Below are positions 52,367-60,907 of a DNA stretch of 64,000 nt, in pieces (within the stretch, counting starts at the first letter, position 1; the number at the start of each line of letters is the position of its first letter). A model generated the notes under the pieces. The model ran no database searches. It saw nothing but the letters and a program-made list of their open reading frames with translations, and was not told where the DNA came from. The translations under genes and the position numbers were made by a program. The stretch lies in the NCBI RefSeq assembly GCF_014844035.1, contig NZ_CP062159.1, positions 4,712,001-4,776,000 of the forward strand, written 5' to 3'. This DNA is from Flavobacterium sp. MDT1-60 (GTDB lineage Bacteria > Bacteroidota > Bacteroidia > Flavobacteriales > Flavobacteriaceae).

Positions 52367-52600
52367 ATGAGTACCAACACCCTTTCAAAAGAAGCCGAAA
52401 CAAGGCTCATGAATTTTTTCAACAACACAATAGAACCCGAAGGAATGGCCAAGGCAATAAGGCAAGTAAATTATCTACTCGCTTTAGGAATTATGCGGGA
52501 ACATGAAACCCTTCAAACCCAAATAAACACCTTAGAAAACAGCTTTTATTGGCTGAATGAATTAGCCGAAGTTTTAAACCCTTATTTGAGTTTGGAATAA
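52367..52600 (+). CDS. Small helical protein of unknown function
   Basis: This 77-residue, probably all-helical protein begins MSTNTLSKEAETRLMNFFNN. Its long C-terminal helix (LGIMREHETLQTQINTLENSFYWLNELAEVL) looks able to form a coiled coil. No family was recognised. The ATG at 52367 follows the second copy of the TCCTAAACACAAAGA repeat. A longer frame using an earlier ATG at 52337 would start inside that repeat segment and is less likely. Confidence 0.6.
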   Translation: MSTNTLSKEAETRLMNFFNNTIEPEGMAKAIRQVNYLLALGIMREHETLQTQINTLENSFYWLNELAEVLNPYLSLE

Positions 52601-52676
52601 GATTTTTGATTTTACAATAAATGGAAAAACCTCGATTTAACAGGTTTTTTTTCAAAGATTATGACATTAAACAATC

Positions 52677-52955
52677 TTACTTTAGATTATTATCTAACCA
52701 TGTTTTAATATGTGCCTGACTTCTTAAATTAGAAGGAACACTTGTTTTAATCGAATTCTCAATAGCAGTGAAATTTGATATTGTGCTATTAAGATTTCTT
52801 GTTAGCATGTACTTATTAATAAAATGCAAGATTTCGTAACCTTCATTTCTATTTAATAATACATTATCAGGATAACCAATCACTTTTTTACTATCTCCTT
52901 CCGTAGTAGTCCAAGAATAATTAAACCTTAAAGAATCTCTCCCGAAATTTGTCAT
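52677..52955 (-). CDS. Hypothetical protein
   Basis: This is a 92-residue product from the ATG at 52955 (MTNFGRDSLRFNYSWTTTEG). It has a beta-type start and a helical end with NRNEGYEILHFINKYM and HIKTWLDNNL. No family was recognised. An upstream ATG at 52985 is possible but adds a Lys/Thr-rich stretch without a plausible role. It belongs to a run of three minus-strand unknown genes with separate spacers. Confidence 0.5.
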   Translation of the reverse strand: MTNFGRDSLRFNYSWTTTEGDSKKVIGYPDNVLLNRNEGYEILHFINKYMLTRNLNSTISNFTAIENSIKTSVPSNLRSQAHIKTWLDNNLK

Positions 52956-53044
52956 ACTTTTTGTTTTTAAATTTATAATAACCAAATATAAAAACCTGAT
53001 TTATAGATTTTTTACGGAAAACCATAAGTATACAAATATTAAAT

Positions 53045-53419
53045 TTAAACTAAATCTTTCATTGAAATATTAGATAAATTCTCTTCAGACTTTAAGAGTA
53101 ATTTGTCAATGTTATCATCAATAAAACTAAAATCTTTTTGATCAACTAATATCTCCATCCATTTCGGATTTGAAATTGACAAACCATCATCATAAATAGC
53201 AAGATTTATGAAATTCCAAATATTTGAGTTCACACCATTTACTTCAAAATTCGGCTGAATTATAATAGCTTTCATTATGCCATTTTCTATCAAATCAATT
53301 CTTCGTTCTTCAAATGTTCTTAATGATTCTGGGTAACTAGGTCTATCTTTAGTTAACCTTCCATTAAGCTTAATTGTTAAATCAGAAAGCTTTGAATCTA
53401 TATTTTTGAATCTACTCAT
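53045..53419 (-). CDS. Hypothetical protein
   Basis: This 124-residue, soluble, mixed alpha/beta product contains RTFEERRIDLIENGIMKAIIIQPNFEVNGVN and NIWNFINLAIYDDG, resembling a small immunity-type or SMI1-like fold in composition. No motif allows a firm assignment. No signal peptide or membrane span is visible. Likely cytoplasmic. Confidence 0.55.
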   Translation of the reverse strand: MSRFKNIDSKLSDLTIKLNGRLTKDRPSYPESLRTFEERRIDLIENGIMKAIIIQPNFEVNGVNSNIWNFINLAIYDDGLSISNPKWMEILVDQKDFSFIDDNIDKLLLKSEENLSNISMKDLV

Positions 53420-53497
53420 TTTTTTTATTAAATATTTTTCACCCTAAATTTATAAAGTCAGAAGATTTCTCTCTATATATAACTTCCAAAAATGTTT

Positions 53498-54061
53498 TCA
53501 GTTTCTTGAAGAGTCCAAAGAAATAATATATTCCGGCGTTAGATTAGGGTAGTTTTTCGAATCACTAATTTCTATATACATTTTCTTTGGTTTTTCTACT
53601 AAAGGACCAACAATAAGTTCATCAATATTACCTCGTCTAGTGATCGCAATAATTCGATGACCTTCAAATTTTTCCGTTTCGAATATAGTATCGTTTTTAT
53701 TATCAACAAACCCCCAACGATTATGGTATTTTCCATATAAATAAGTATTTCCATTATTTAACAATTCTATTTTGGAAAATGTATTTGATTCTGTCAAGCT
53801 TGCTAAAAGATTATTATCAATTTTTGTCTTCACAAAATATGCCTTTTCTTTTTCAAAACTAACGCCATCACGCCAATTACTTGGATAATAAGAACAACAA
53901 TATTCTAATTCTTTCTTTTGTTGGTCGCTTAAATCTTTAAAGGTTAGAATTTCGGCACTTTTTATAATATTTTTTACTTCTATTTGAACTTTTTCTGTTT
54001 TACTACAACCAGCTGAAAACACAAAAAATAAGATTATTGCTTTTGAAATTGCGTTTTTCAT
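53498..54061 (-). CDS. Lipoprotein of unknown function
   Basis: This 187-residue protein has a lipoprotein signal ending FSAGC (Cys19). The mature part has adjacent cysteines (EYCCSYYPSNW) and a beta-rich C-terminal half (FSKIELLNNGNTYLYGKYHNRWGFVDNKNDTIFE). It is probably outer-membrane anchored, facing the periplasm. No family was recognised. The REP hairpin at 54098 lies just before it. Confidence 0.6.
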   Translation of the reverse strand: MKNAISKAIILFFVFSAGCSKTEKVQIEVKNIIKSAEILTFKDLSDQQKKELEYCCSYYPSNWRDGVSFEKEKAYFVKTKIDNNLLASLTESNTFSKIELLNNGNTYLYGKYHNRWGFVDNKNDTIFETEKFEGHRIIAITRRGNIDELIVGPLVEKPKKMYIEISDSKNYPNLTPEYIISLDSSRN

Positions 54062-54097
54062 TTCAAATTTAATTCTAAATAATTAGTAATATTTCCC

Positions 54098-54183
54098 CTG
54101 CTGGCGCGAGCGTCTCGCTTGTGAACACACGGAATGTTTAGTGATAAAGATTGTGCGCACGAGCGAGACGCTCGCGCCAGCAG
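54098..54183. repeat. REP-type inverted repeat, CTGCTGGCGCGAGCGTCTCG
   Basis: The arms at 54098-54119 and 54162-54183 are exact inverse copies over 22 bases, with four more pairs allowing one wobble. Each arm contains its own small palindrome CGAGCGTCTCGCTCG-like hairpin. GC content is far above the surroundings. It lies just downstream of the nuclease gene; a single arm lies upstream of it at 55401. Confidence 0.85.
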
Positions 54184-54234
54184 ACTTCGAAGAGCAGGAT
54201 AATTGAAAAGACTTCGAAAATATCAAGTAATTAC

Positions 54235-55308
54235 TTATTCATAGTTTTTTATAGTAGAAAGTAATTCTTTTTTGAATTTATAAATTTCATCAAGACTTTG
54301 CAAAGATTGCTTTTCACCATTATCTTTTCCATTATGAAATAACTCTACATATTTGTTAGCAGAATTAAAATGTAATCTACATAATGGTTTTCTGTTATTA
54401 TCGTCTAATAGAATTCCAAAGTAAGATTGTGTGTCTCTAAAAAATATTCTATTAGCAGGAATTGATTCTCTTAAAATTGCTTTGATAATTTGTGAACCTT
54501 CTATTTCTTCTTCGGTTGTAATAAATCTTGGAGTTTCAATTTCTTCATCTACAGAAGATAATTTTTGATTTTCTTTTGATGGAATAGTTTCACCAATATT
54601 TAATGCGTTTTTAAGCCTGAAATTTATTGATTCATTTATAGAGTTAGAAAAAGCTTTCTTTGTGTATTCTTTAAAAGCGACTAATCTTGATGCAGTTAAT
54701 GGTTTATTGAAGAATTTGCTTACCAGAAGTTTCACAATTTCATCAGACGGATTTTGTAATTCTTTTTCAAATTCATTTCTTATTGCTTTTATGTATTTTA
54801 ACGCTTCTGCCGAGTCTAAAATATTTTCTAAATTATAACTGCTTTTGGTAAAATTTTCAAGAATTTTTAAGCTGGAATCAGAAATATTTGCTAAGTCTAA
54901 TGTAAAAAATGGCTTTTCATCCATTATGTTTGGTTTTTCTAAATCAGCATAAAAATTATAAGTATGACCATTAGTTAAAACTCCGAAACGAGATTTTGAA
55001 ACATGATAATATCTATGAAGTTGTGAATTATGTGCATCAACATTTTCTTTCCAATGTTTACATTCAATAATTAAAATGGGTTCACCATCTTTCTTAATTA
55101 CATAATCTATTTTCTCGCCCTTTTTTGTACCAATGTCACATATAAATTCTGGAATTACTTCTGTAGGATTAAAAATATCAAATCCCAAAATTTGAATAAA
55201 TGGCATTACAAATGCATTTTTAGTAGCTTCTTCGGTGTTAATTTGATCTTTTAGTGAATCAACTCTTTGGTGTAGTTGTTCAAGTTTTAGTCTTAAATCT
55301 GCTTCCAT
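54235..55308 (-). CDS. Stand-alone HsdR N-terminal-type nuclease
   Basis: In this 357-residue protein residues 40-130 carry the PD-(D/E)xK core of HSDR_N: E55, D68 in EKIDYVIKKDGEP, then E82-x-K84 in LIIECKHW. An N-terminal coiled coil (MEADLRLKLEQLHQRVDSLKDQINTEE split over residues 1-27) and a helical C-terminal region follow. No helicase/translocase domain and no hsdM or hsdS lie nearby, so it is not a complete type I system. Such orphan proteins occur in phage-defence and mobile regions. REP repeats on both sides fit a moved segment. DNA cleavage is inferred from motifs only. Confidence 0.8.
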   Translation of the reverse strand: MEADLRLKLEQLHQRVDSLKDQINTEEATKNAFVMPFIQILGFDIFNPTEVIPEFICDIGTKKGEKIDYVIKKDGEPILIIECKHWKENVDAHNSQLHRYYHVSKSRFGVLTNGHTYNFYADLEKPNIMDEKPFFTLDLANISDSSLKILENFTKSSYNLENILDSAEALKYIKAIRNEFEKELQNPSDEIVKLLVSKFFNKPLTASRLVAFKEYTKKAFSNSINESINFRLKNALNIGETIPSKENQKLSSVDEEIETPRFITTEEEIEGSQIIKAILRESIPANRIFFRDTQSYFGILLDDNNRKPLCRLHFNSANKYVELFHNGKDNGEKQSLQSLDEIYKFKKELLSTIKNYE

Positions 55309-55400
55309 ATTTTAATATATTGGTGTTTCTATTGCTTTCTAAATGTACTGATTTTATTTGGGTTTATTCAATTCTCTACACAGTAGTAAAAATGATTGTC

Positions 55401-55430
55401 CAGCTGGCGCGAGCGTCTCGCTCGTGAACG
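55401..55430 (+). repeat. Single REP arm upstream of the nuclease gene
   Basis: CAGCTGGCGCGAGCGTCTCG and the following CTCGTGAACG repeat the left arm at 54098-54124. The spacer 55309-55565 has no gene apart from this repeat and AT-rich sequence. Confidence 0.8.
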
Positions 55431-55565
55431 TAATTTTCAAATATAGACTATTGATTTACAAATTTTTTACGGAAAACCTTATTTGTAGAGTTTTTAAATC
55501 TTATTTCTCAAAAATATCAATTAACAATTCTAAACAACCAAGTACTTATACCTGATTTTGTCAAC

Positions 55566-55597
55566 AAAAAAAGCTCAACCAAAACAGTTGAGTTTTT
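55566..55597 (-). terminator. Terminator after the TPR fragment
   Basis: AAAAAAGCTCAACC and CAGTTGAGTTTTT form a stem just past the stop at 55617 on the minus strand. Confidence 0.75.
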
Positions 55598-55616
55598 CCA
55601 CATACAATCAATAAAA

Positions 55617-55829
55617 TTACTTCTCCTCCTTCAACAACTTCTCTAATTTCTCTTTTGTTTCCGGAATTGCTTTTAGTTTTAAGGTCTTTTTGAAAGTTTC
55701 AATCGCTTTTGCTTTATCATCTTTTTCAAGATATAAATCGACAAGAGAATCATAACAATTCGTAAAAATTTCTTTTTCACTATATTTATATGCAAATAAA
55801 TCTGATTTTAGCATTAGCAAATAAAACAC
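55617..55829 (-). pseudogene. TPR-containing C-terminal fragment of a larger gene
   Basis: The frame gives at most 70 residues. The part from FTNCYDSLVDLYLEKDDKAKAIETFKKTLKL is a clear single TPR-like helix pair, with a Lys/Glu-rich tail. In larger flavobacterial proteins this kind of unit ends a TPR domain, for example behind a hydrolase domain. Here nothing precedes it, since the anmK start lies 20 bases away on the other strand. It is therefore most likely a truncated remnant that kept its own terminator. Confidence 0.5.
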
Positions 55830-55849
55830 TTCCTTAAAACCTCATTTTA

Positions 55850-57058
55850 ATGAATAAAAATATAAGCGCTCTTTATGAAATCGCTCAAAAAGATACCCGA
55901 AAAATAATAGGTTTAATGTCCGGAACTTCCCTTGACGGGCTTGACATTGCGCTTTGTGCTATTTCTGGCGCGGGCGAAAATAACGCTGTAAAAATTCTGG
56001 AGTTCGAAACCATCAATTATACCGAAGACATTAAAACCGAAATCCGTAAAGTGTTTGCCCAGAAAACGATCGATTTTCAGCATTTGGCTTTATTAAACGA
56101 ATGGATCGGTCTTTTGCACGCCGGCATGGTCAACGATTGTCTCGAGAAATGGAATATTCCCGCGCACGAAGTCGACTTAATTGCCTCGCACGGCCAAACA
56201 GTTTTGCACGCACCGAAGTTTTTGCATCAGCAGGAAAAATTCCCCAATGCGACTTTGCAAATTGGCGACGGCGATCATATTGCTGTAAAAACCGGAATTA
56301 TAACATTATCCGATTTCAGGCAAAAACATGTGGCTGGCGGTGGCGAAGGTGCGCCTTTGGCGGTTTATGGCGATTATTTATTGTTCAGCAAAAAAGGTGA
56401 AAACCGCATTATGCTCAACATGGGCGGCATCGCGAATTTCACTTATTTACCCGCATCCCAAAACGCCGGAGAAGTTTTTGTAACCGATACCGGAACCGCA
56501 AATACGTTAATGGACATTTTCACGAAACACTTTTTCCCTGAAAAAAGCTACGATAAAGATGCCGAAATTGCCCAAACCGGAACCGTAAATCAAACCCTTT
56601 TAACGGAATTAAAAAGCGATGCTTTCTTCCAGAAAAGCTTCCCAAAAACCATCGGTCAGGAATTATTCAATAAAGCTTTTGTCGATTCGGCTTTGGTAAA
56701 AACCAAATTCGAAAACATTTCGGCACCAGATTTGCTTGCCACTTTAACAAGACTAAGCGCGGAAACGATTGCAGAAGCGATTCTGTTTGTCGTAAAAAAC
56801 ACCGGAACGCCAATCGAGGATTTTACGGTTTATATGTCTGGCGGAGGCGCAAGCAATCCGTTATTGGTAAAAGGATTAAAGGAATTATTGTCGTGTCCGT
56901 TTCAAAAAAGTGACGATCTCGGCATTTCAGGCGATGCGAAAGAAGCGGTTTTATTTGCCGTTTTAGCCAACGAAACCGTTGCAGGCGGTGATTATAACTT
57001 TGGTACAAAAAAAGGAATTCCCTCCGTCACAATGGGAAAAATTTCTTTACCTGATTAA
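55850..57058 (+). CDS. anmK: Anhydro-N-acetylmuramic acid kinase
   Basis: This 402-residue kinase phosphorylates and hydrates 1,6-anhydro-MurNAc released from peptidoglycan to MurNAc-6-phosphate. The phosphate-binding signature IIGLMSGTSLDGLDIALC is at about 19-36. ASHGQTVLHAP, HVAGGGEGAPLAVYGDYLLF and LNMGGIANFTYLP follow in family order, and YMSGGGASNPLL lies near the end. The N-terminal 15 residues are an extension beyond the usual start. It opens the wall-recycling locus; the MurQ etherase needed for the next step is not seen in this window. Confidence 0.95.
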   Translation: MNKNISALYEIAQKDTRKIIGLMSGTSLDGLDIALCAISGAGENNAVKILEFETINYTEDIKTEIRKVFAQKTIDFQHLALLNEWIGLLHAGMVNDCLEKWNIPAHEVDLIASHGQTVLHAPKFLHQQEKFPNATLQIGDGDHIAVKTGIITLSDFRQKHVAGGGEGAPLAVYGDYLLFSKKGENRIMLNMGGIANFTYLPASQNAGEVFVTDTGTANTLMDIFTKHFFPEKSYDKDAEIAQTGTVNQTLLTELKSDAFFQKSFPKTIGQELFNKAFVDSALVKTKFENISAPDLLATLTRLSAETIAEAILFVVKNTGTPIEDFTVYMSGGGASNPLLVKGLKELLSCPFQKSDDLGISGDAKEAVLFAVLANETVAGGDYNFGTKKGIPSVTMGKISLPD

Positions 57059-57061
57059 AAA

Positions 57062-57600
57062 AAGGGTTTGCCACGAAATGATAAAAAAGTTTGCCACGAA
57101 TTACACGAATTTCCACGAATTATTTTTCCAAGTATTGAGTATAATGTAATTCGTGAAATTAGTGGCGAAAAAAATAAAATTTTAAACACATAGAAATATA
57201 GATTTTAAAGCTTGTAAAAGGTGTTTTTAAAAAATCTAGATTTTCACACATAGTCCCGAAGCATCGGGATTTATTTAAACAAGTGAAACGCCTTTAACCG
57301 TAAAGAAAAACTATGTTTCTATGTGTTAAAAATAAAGCAACAAATTTACGTCCGTTATTATTAAAAAAATTAGTGAAAATTAGTGCAATTCGTGGCAAAA
57401 AAATTAAGCCCCAGCATTTGCAGCATTGATCTTTTTAATCCTCTAATCTGTGGCAAAAAAAATCTCACGCAGATTTAGCAGATTTGGCAGATTTTTTTAT
57501 CAAAAAGTGGAAATAAAAAATTAGTGGAAATTCGTGAAATTCGTGGCAACAAAAAACATAACAATACCGTTAAAATTATAATCTATTAATTATTTACGAT
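57062..57600. repeat. Large repeat cluster between anmK and the GHL10 gene
   Basis: GCCACGAATTACACGAATTT (57092) and its inverse TTCGTGAAATTAGTGG, an ACACATAGAAATATAG / CTATGTTTCTATGTGT pair (57188-57330) enclosing TCCCGAAGCATCGGGA (57254-57269), then AATTCGTGGC, AATCTGTGGC and CACGCAGATTT units follow in turn. No gene was found in this 588-base spacer. Confidence 0.8.
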
Positions 57601-57616
57601 AATCAGCTAAAAAAAC

Positions 57617-57624
57617 TATTTTTG
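57617..57624 (+). promoter_or_regulatory. -7 box of the wall-recycling operon
   Basis: TATTTTTG matches TAnnTTTG. ATG of the GHL10 gene is 22 bases further. The following five genes are tightly packed, so this may drive 57647-62973. Confidence 0.5.
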
Positions 57625-57646
57625 GTTTCTGTTAAAAAAGATTGCA

Positions 57647-59218
57647 ATGCATAAAAATCAGCCACTACTATTCTCTATCATATTCTTACTTTTCTTAGGA
57701 TGGACATCCAACTCGCAGGAAAAACTAATGCATCCTAAAAACGAATTTAGAGGTGTATGGATCGCCACCGTCGTAAATATCGACTGGCCCAAAACAGCGA
57801 CTGACGGTGTTGCCAAAGAAAAAGCAGATTATATTGAAACTTTAGAAGCGTATAAAAAACTAAATTATAATGCGGTAATTGTTCAGGTTCGAAGTGTAGG
57901 CGATGCTTTTTATCCTTCAGAACTGGCACCCTGGTCGCGTTTTTTAACGGGTAAAGAAGGTCAGGCTCCAAACCCGTATTACGATGCATTGGCCTGGATG
58001 ATCGAAGAAGCGCATAAAAGAGGTTTTGAATTTCACGCCTGGCTGAATCCGTACCGTGCGACTTTCGATTTAAACAAACAACAATTGAGTCCGACTCACG
58101 ACGTATTCAAACATCCGGAATGGATGATCGAATACGCCGGAAAAATATATTACGATCCTGCGTTGCCTGAAGTTCAGGCACATTTGACGAAAGTCGTAAA
58201 AGAAGTCGTTGACAAGTACGATATCGACGCCATTCACTTTGATGATTATTTCTATCCTTATACCGTTCCCGGAAAAACATTTAACGACAACGCATCATAC
58301 CGAAAATACGGATCAGGTTTAAGCCTTGCTGATTGGCGTCGCGCGAATGTGAGCAACTTTGTACACACGATTTCTTCGACTATAAAAGCAAGCAAACCGT
58401 GGGTGCAATTTGGAATCAGTCCGTTTGGGGTTTGGAGAAATAAATCACAGGATCCAAAAGGTTCTGAAACACAATCCACATCCAATTACGACGATTTATA
58501 CGCAGATCCTGTTTTATGGATGGATCAAAAATGGATCGATTATATTATGCCTCAATTGTATTGGAGTATGTATAATCCAAGAGCTTCTTATTCTAAATTG
58601 GTAAAATGGTGGTCTGAAAATTCTAATAATACTGCCCTTTATATTGGTCATGCCTCCTACAAAATCAGAGGTGATGCTGATAAAAGCTGGAACTTTGTGA
58701 GTGAAATTCCAACCCAGATCGATTATGCAAGAAGCTTCAAAAAAGTGGGCGGAAGTGCCTATTTCAGTGCCAAATGGTTTACAGATAAAAACTTTGATAT
58801 TGTACGCCTTTTAGAAGAAAATCAATATAAATATCCGGCGCTTCCGGCTCCTGTTCCGAATTTAAAACATGTTATTATTGACACTCCGGTTGTTAATGAA
58901 TTTGGGAAAGACAGCACGAAATATATGTTCAATATTAAAGATCCGCTGAACACCAAAGTGCGTTATATGGTTGTTTACGGTGCTGAACATATTTCGAAAA
59001 TCAACATTAATGACGCCACTCAAATCGTTGATAAAGTGACAGTACGCGAAAACACTGGGGATATTTTAATTTCTGTTCCAGCCGCAAAAATGAATCAGTA
59101 TAAAGCTTGCGCTGTAACATTTATTGATTATTTTGCAAACGAAAGTACGCCTACTATTATTGACTTAAAAACGACATTTAAAAACGTTTACCCTAACCAA
59201 CCAAATGAAAACAGATAA
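57647..59218 (+). CDS. Glycosyl hydrolase-like 10 (GHL10/DUF187) family protein, secreted
   Basis: This 523-residue protein has a Sec signal peptide (to about residue 23, ending SNSQ). The GHL10 catalytic barrel covers about 32-370: EFRGVWIATVVNIDWP at its start, NAVIVQVRSVGDAFYPSELAPWS, then EFHAWLNPYRATF and IDAIHFDDYFYPY, whose Asp residues are the likely catalytic acids. A C-terminal fibronectin-like part follows. Related YngK-type proteins are thought to act on peptidoglycan or its stem sugars. It overlaps the transporter gene by 14 bases and so belongs to the same operon. Confidence 0.9.
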   Translation: MHKNQPLLFSIIFLLFLGWTSNSQEKLMHPKNEFRGVWIATVVNIDWPKTATDGVAKEKADYIETLEAYKKLNYNAVIVQVRSVGDAFYPSELAPWSRFLTGKEGQAPNPYYDALAWMIEEAHKRGFEFHAWLNPYRATFDLNKQQLSPTHDVFKHPEWMIEYAGKIYYDPALPEVQAHLTKVVKEVVDKYDIDAIHFDDYFYPYTVPGKTFNDNASYRKYGSGLSLADWRRANVSNFVHTISSTIKASKPWVQFGISPFGVWRNKSQDPKGSETQSTSNYDDLYADPVLWMDQKWIDYIMPQLYWSMYNPRASYSKLVKWWSENSNNTALYIGHASYKIRGDADKSWNFVSEIPTQIDYARSFKKVGGSAYFSAKWFTDKNFDIVRLLEENQYKYPALPAPVPNLKHVIIDTPVVNEFGKDSTKYMFNIKDPLNTKVRYMVVYGAEHISKININDATQIVDKVTVRENTGDILISVPAAKMNQYKACAVTFIDYFANESTPTIIDLKTTFKNVYPNQPNENR

Positions 59219-60524
59219 TAAACCCTGGTATTGGATTCCGCTTCTAAATTTTGCGTCAGGACTGCCTTACGCCGTCATCATTTCCGTTTCGGTGATCATG
59301 TACAAAAATCTCGGAATCTCTAATGAAGACATTGGAGTTTACACCAGTTTATTATATCTGCCCTGGGTTATCAAACCACTTTGGAGCCCGTTTATTGAGT
59401 TGAACGGAACCAAAAGAAAATGGTTTTTATCGATGCAATTGCTTATTTCGATTGCGTTTCTGTTAGTCGGTTTCACAATTCCGACAAGCGGTTTTTTCAT
59501 CATGACTTTAGCTATCTTTTGGGTTGCGGCCTTTGCTTCGGCTTCTAATGATATTGCCAGTGATGGTTTTTATTTGTTGGTTTTACCAAAAGAACAACAA
59601 TCTTTTTTCCTCGGAATCAGAAGTACTTTTTACCGACTTTCGCTTTTAGCCGGAAACGGATTAATTGTTTTGTTTGCCGGATATTTAGAACACAAATATG
59701 GTGACAATACCAAAGCCTGGTCGTACACGATGATTGCTGTTGGTTTATTAATGACTTTTATTACCGTTTATAATTTCTTTTTTACTCCAAAAAATGAAAT
59801 ACTTTCAGTAAAAAACAATAAAGAGCACCACCAAAATTTCGCTACTATCTTTATAAGTTTCTTTAAGAAAAAACAAATCGGTTTGGTATTGGCTTTTATT
59901 CTGGTTTTCAGATTAGGAGAATCGCAATTGCTTAAAATGCTGAGCCCTTTTTTATTAGACAAAAAAGAAATAGGCGGAATGGGATTAGACACTGAAGCTG
60001 TTGGAATTATCTACGGAACTTTAGGTATTTTCGCTTTAACAATTGGAGGAATTTTAGGAGGTATTGCGATCTCTAAACAAGGACTTACCAAATGGATGTT
60101 TCCAATGTTTTTGGCAATGCATTTACCAATTATTGGTTTTATTGGATTAGCTCATTTTCAGCCGCAAGAAATTTTCCACCTGCATTTAAACTTTTATTTT
60201 TTCGAAATAAATTCTCCACTTAATCTCTATACCTGCATAACGGTTATATTGGAACAGTTTGGATACGGTTTTGGATTTACTGGCTTTATGATGTTTTTAA
60301 TACATGTTGCCGAAGGAGAATCAAAAACAGCACATTACGCATTGGCAACCGGATTTATGGCTTTAGGAATGATGTTACCGGGAATGTTAAGCGGTTACAT
60401 ACAACAATTTTTAGGCTATCAGAACTTTTTTATCTGGGTTTTTCTAGCGACAATTCCGGGATTGATTCTGTCCCGTTTTTTAATTTTCCCGAAAGATTTT
60501 GGGAAAAAATCTGAAGAAGTTTAA
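59205..60524 (+). CDS. MFS transporter, AmpG-like muropeptide permease
   Basis: This 439-residue protein has about 12 spans and the AmpG start WYWIPLLNFASGLPYAVIIS (family: FxSGxPL). LYLPWVIKPLWSPFIE and ASASNDIASDGFYLLVLP match the AmpG pattern of loop 2-3 and the polar helix 4. AmpG imports GlcNAc-1,6-anhydroMurNAc peptides from the periplasm. Location between two wall-directed hydrolase genes and downstream of anmK supports that substrate. It overlaps the GHL10 gene by 14 bases. Confidence 0.85.
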   Translation: MKTDNKPWYWIPLLNFASGLPYAVIISVSVIMYKNLGISNEDIGVYTSLLYLPWVIKPLWSPFIELNGTKRKWFLSMQLLISIAFLLVGFTIPTSGFFIMTLAIFWVAAFASASNDIASDGFYLLVLPKEQQSFFLGIRSTFYRLSLLAGNGLIVLFAGYLEHKYGDNTKAWSYTMIAVGLLMTFITVYNFFFTPKNEILSVKNNKEHHQNFATIFISFFKKKQIGLVLAFILVFRLGESQLLKMLSPFLLDKKEIGGMGLDTEAVGIIYGTLGIFALTIGGILGGIAISKQGLTKWMFPMFLAMHLPIIGFIGLAHFQPQEIFHLHLNFYFFEINSPLNLYTCITVILEQFGYGFGFTGFMMFLIHVAEGESKTAHYALATGFMALGMMLPGMLSGYIQQFLGYQNFFIWVFLATIPGLILSRFLIFPKDFGKKSEEV

Positions 60525-60546
60525 CCCCAAATCAAACATCTTAAAT

Positions 60547-60888
60547 ATGGAATTCAACGAAAATCTGCAAGCCGAACGCAACCTAAAAGGAGCTGAGTTC
60601 GAGAAAACAGGAGATTTTGAAAAAGCAATTGAAGTATATGAAGAAAATGTCGCGGAAAGCTTTAAAGGAAATCATCCTTATGATCGATTAGCTACGATCT
60701 ACAAAAACCAAAATGATATTGACAACGAAATTCGGGTTCTCGAAAAAGCAATTATTGTTTTTGAAGAAATCACACTCGAAGACCGACTGGAAGGTTTGCC
60801 GAAACTTTTCCGTTTTAAAAACCGATTAGAAAAAGCATTACACACTAAAACATTGCTTGCCAAACAAAAGAAAAGCAAGTTGAAATAA
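60547..60888 (+). CDS. TPR-like small protein
   Basis: This 113-residue protein has about two TPR-type helix pairs (LKGAEFEKTGDFEKAIEVYEENVAE, YDRLATIYKNQNDIDNEIRVLEKAI), and a Lys-rich tail. No signal peptide. The ATG at 60547 starts the repeat region; an earlier frame-compatible codon overlaps the transporter gene. It may hold operon proteins together, but that is conjecture. Confidence 0.75.
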   Translation: MEFNENLQAERNLKGAEFEKTGDFEKAIEVYEENVAESFKGNHPYDRLATIYKNQNDIDNEIRVLEKAIIVFEEITLEDRLEGLPKLFRFKNRLEKALHTKTLLAKQKKSKLK

Positions 60889-60907
60889 GCATAAACTTTT
60901 ACGCATC

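Noticed and set aside
52249..52506. 85-codon frame overlapping the 77-residue gene
   Set aside because: Its second half is only the shifted reading of the downstream gene. At most the first 30-40 codons could be a leader peptide, which is noted under the 52230-52364 entry.
54098..54183. Possible CRISPR-like repeat from the two GC-rich arms
   Set aside because: Only two inverse arms with one loop, not direct repeats with spacers. It is a REP-type hairpin.
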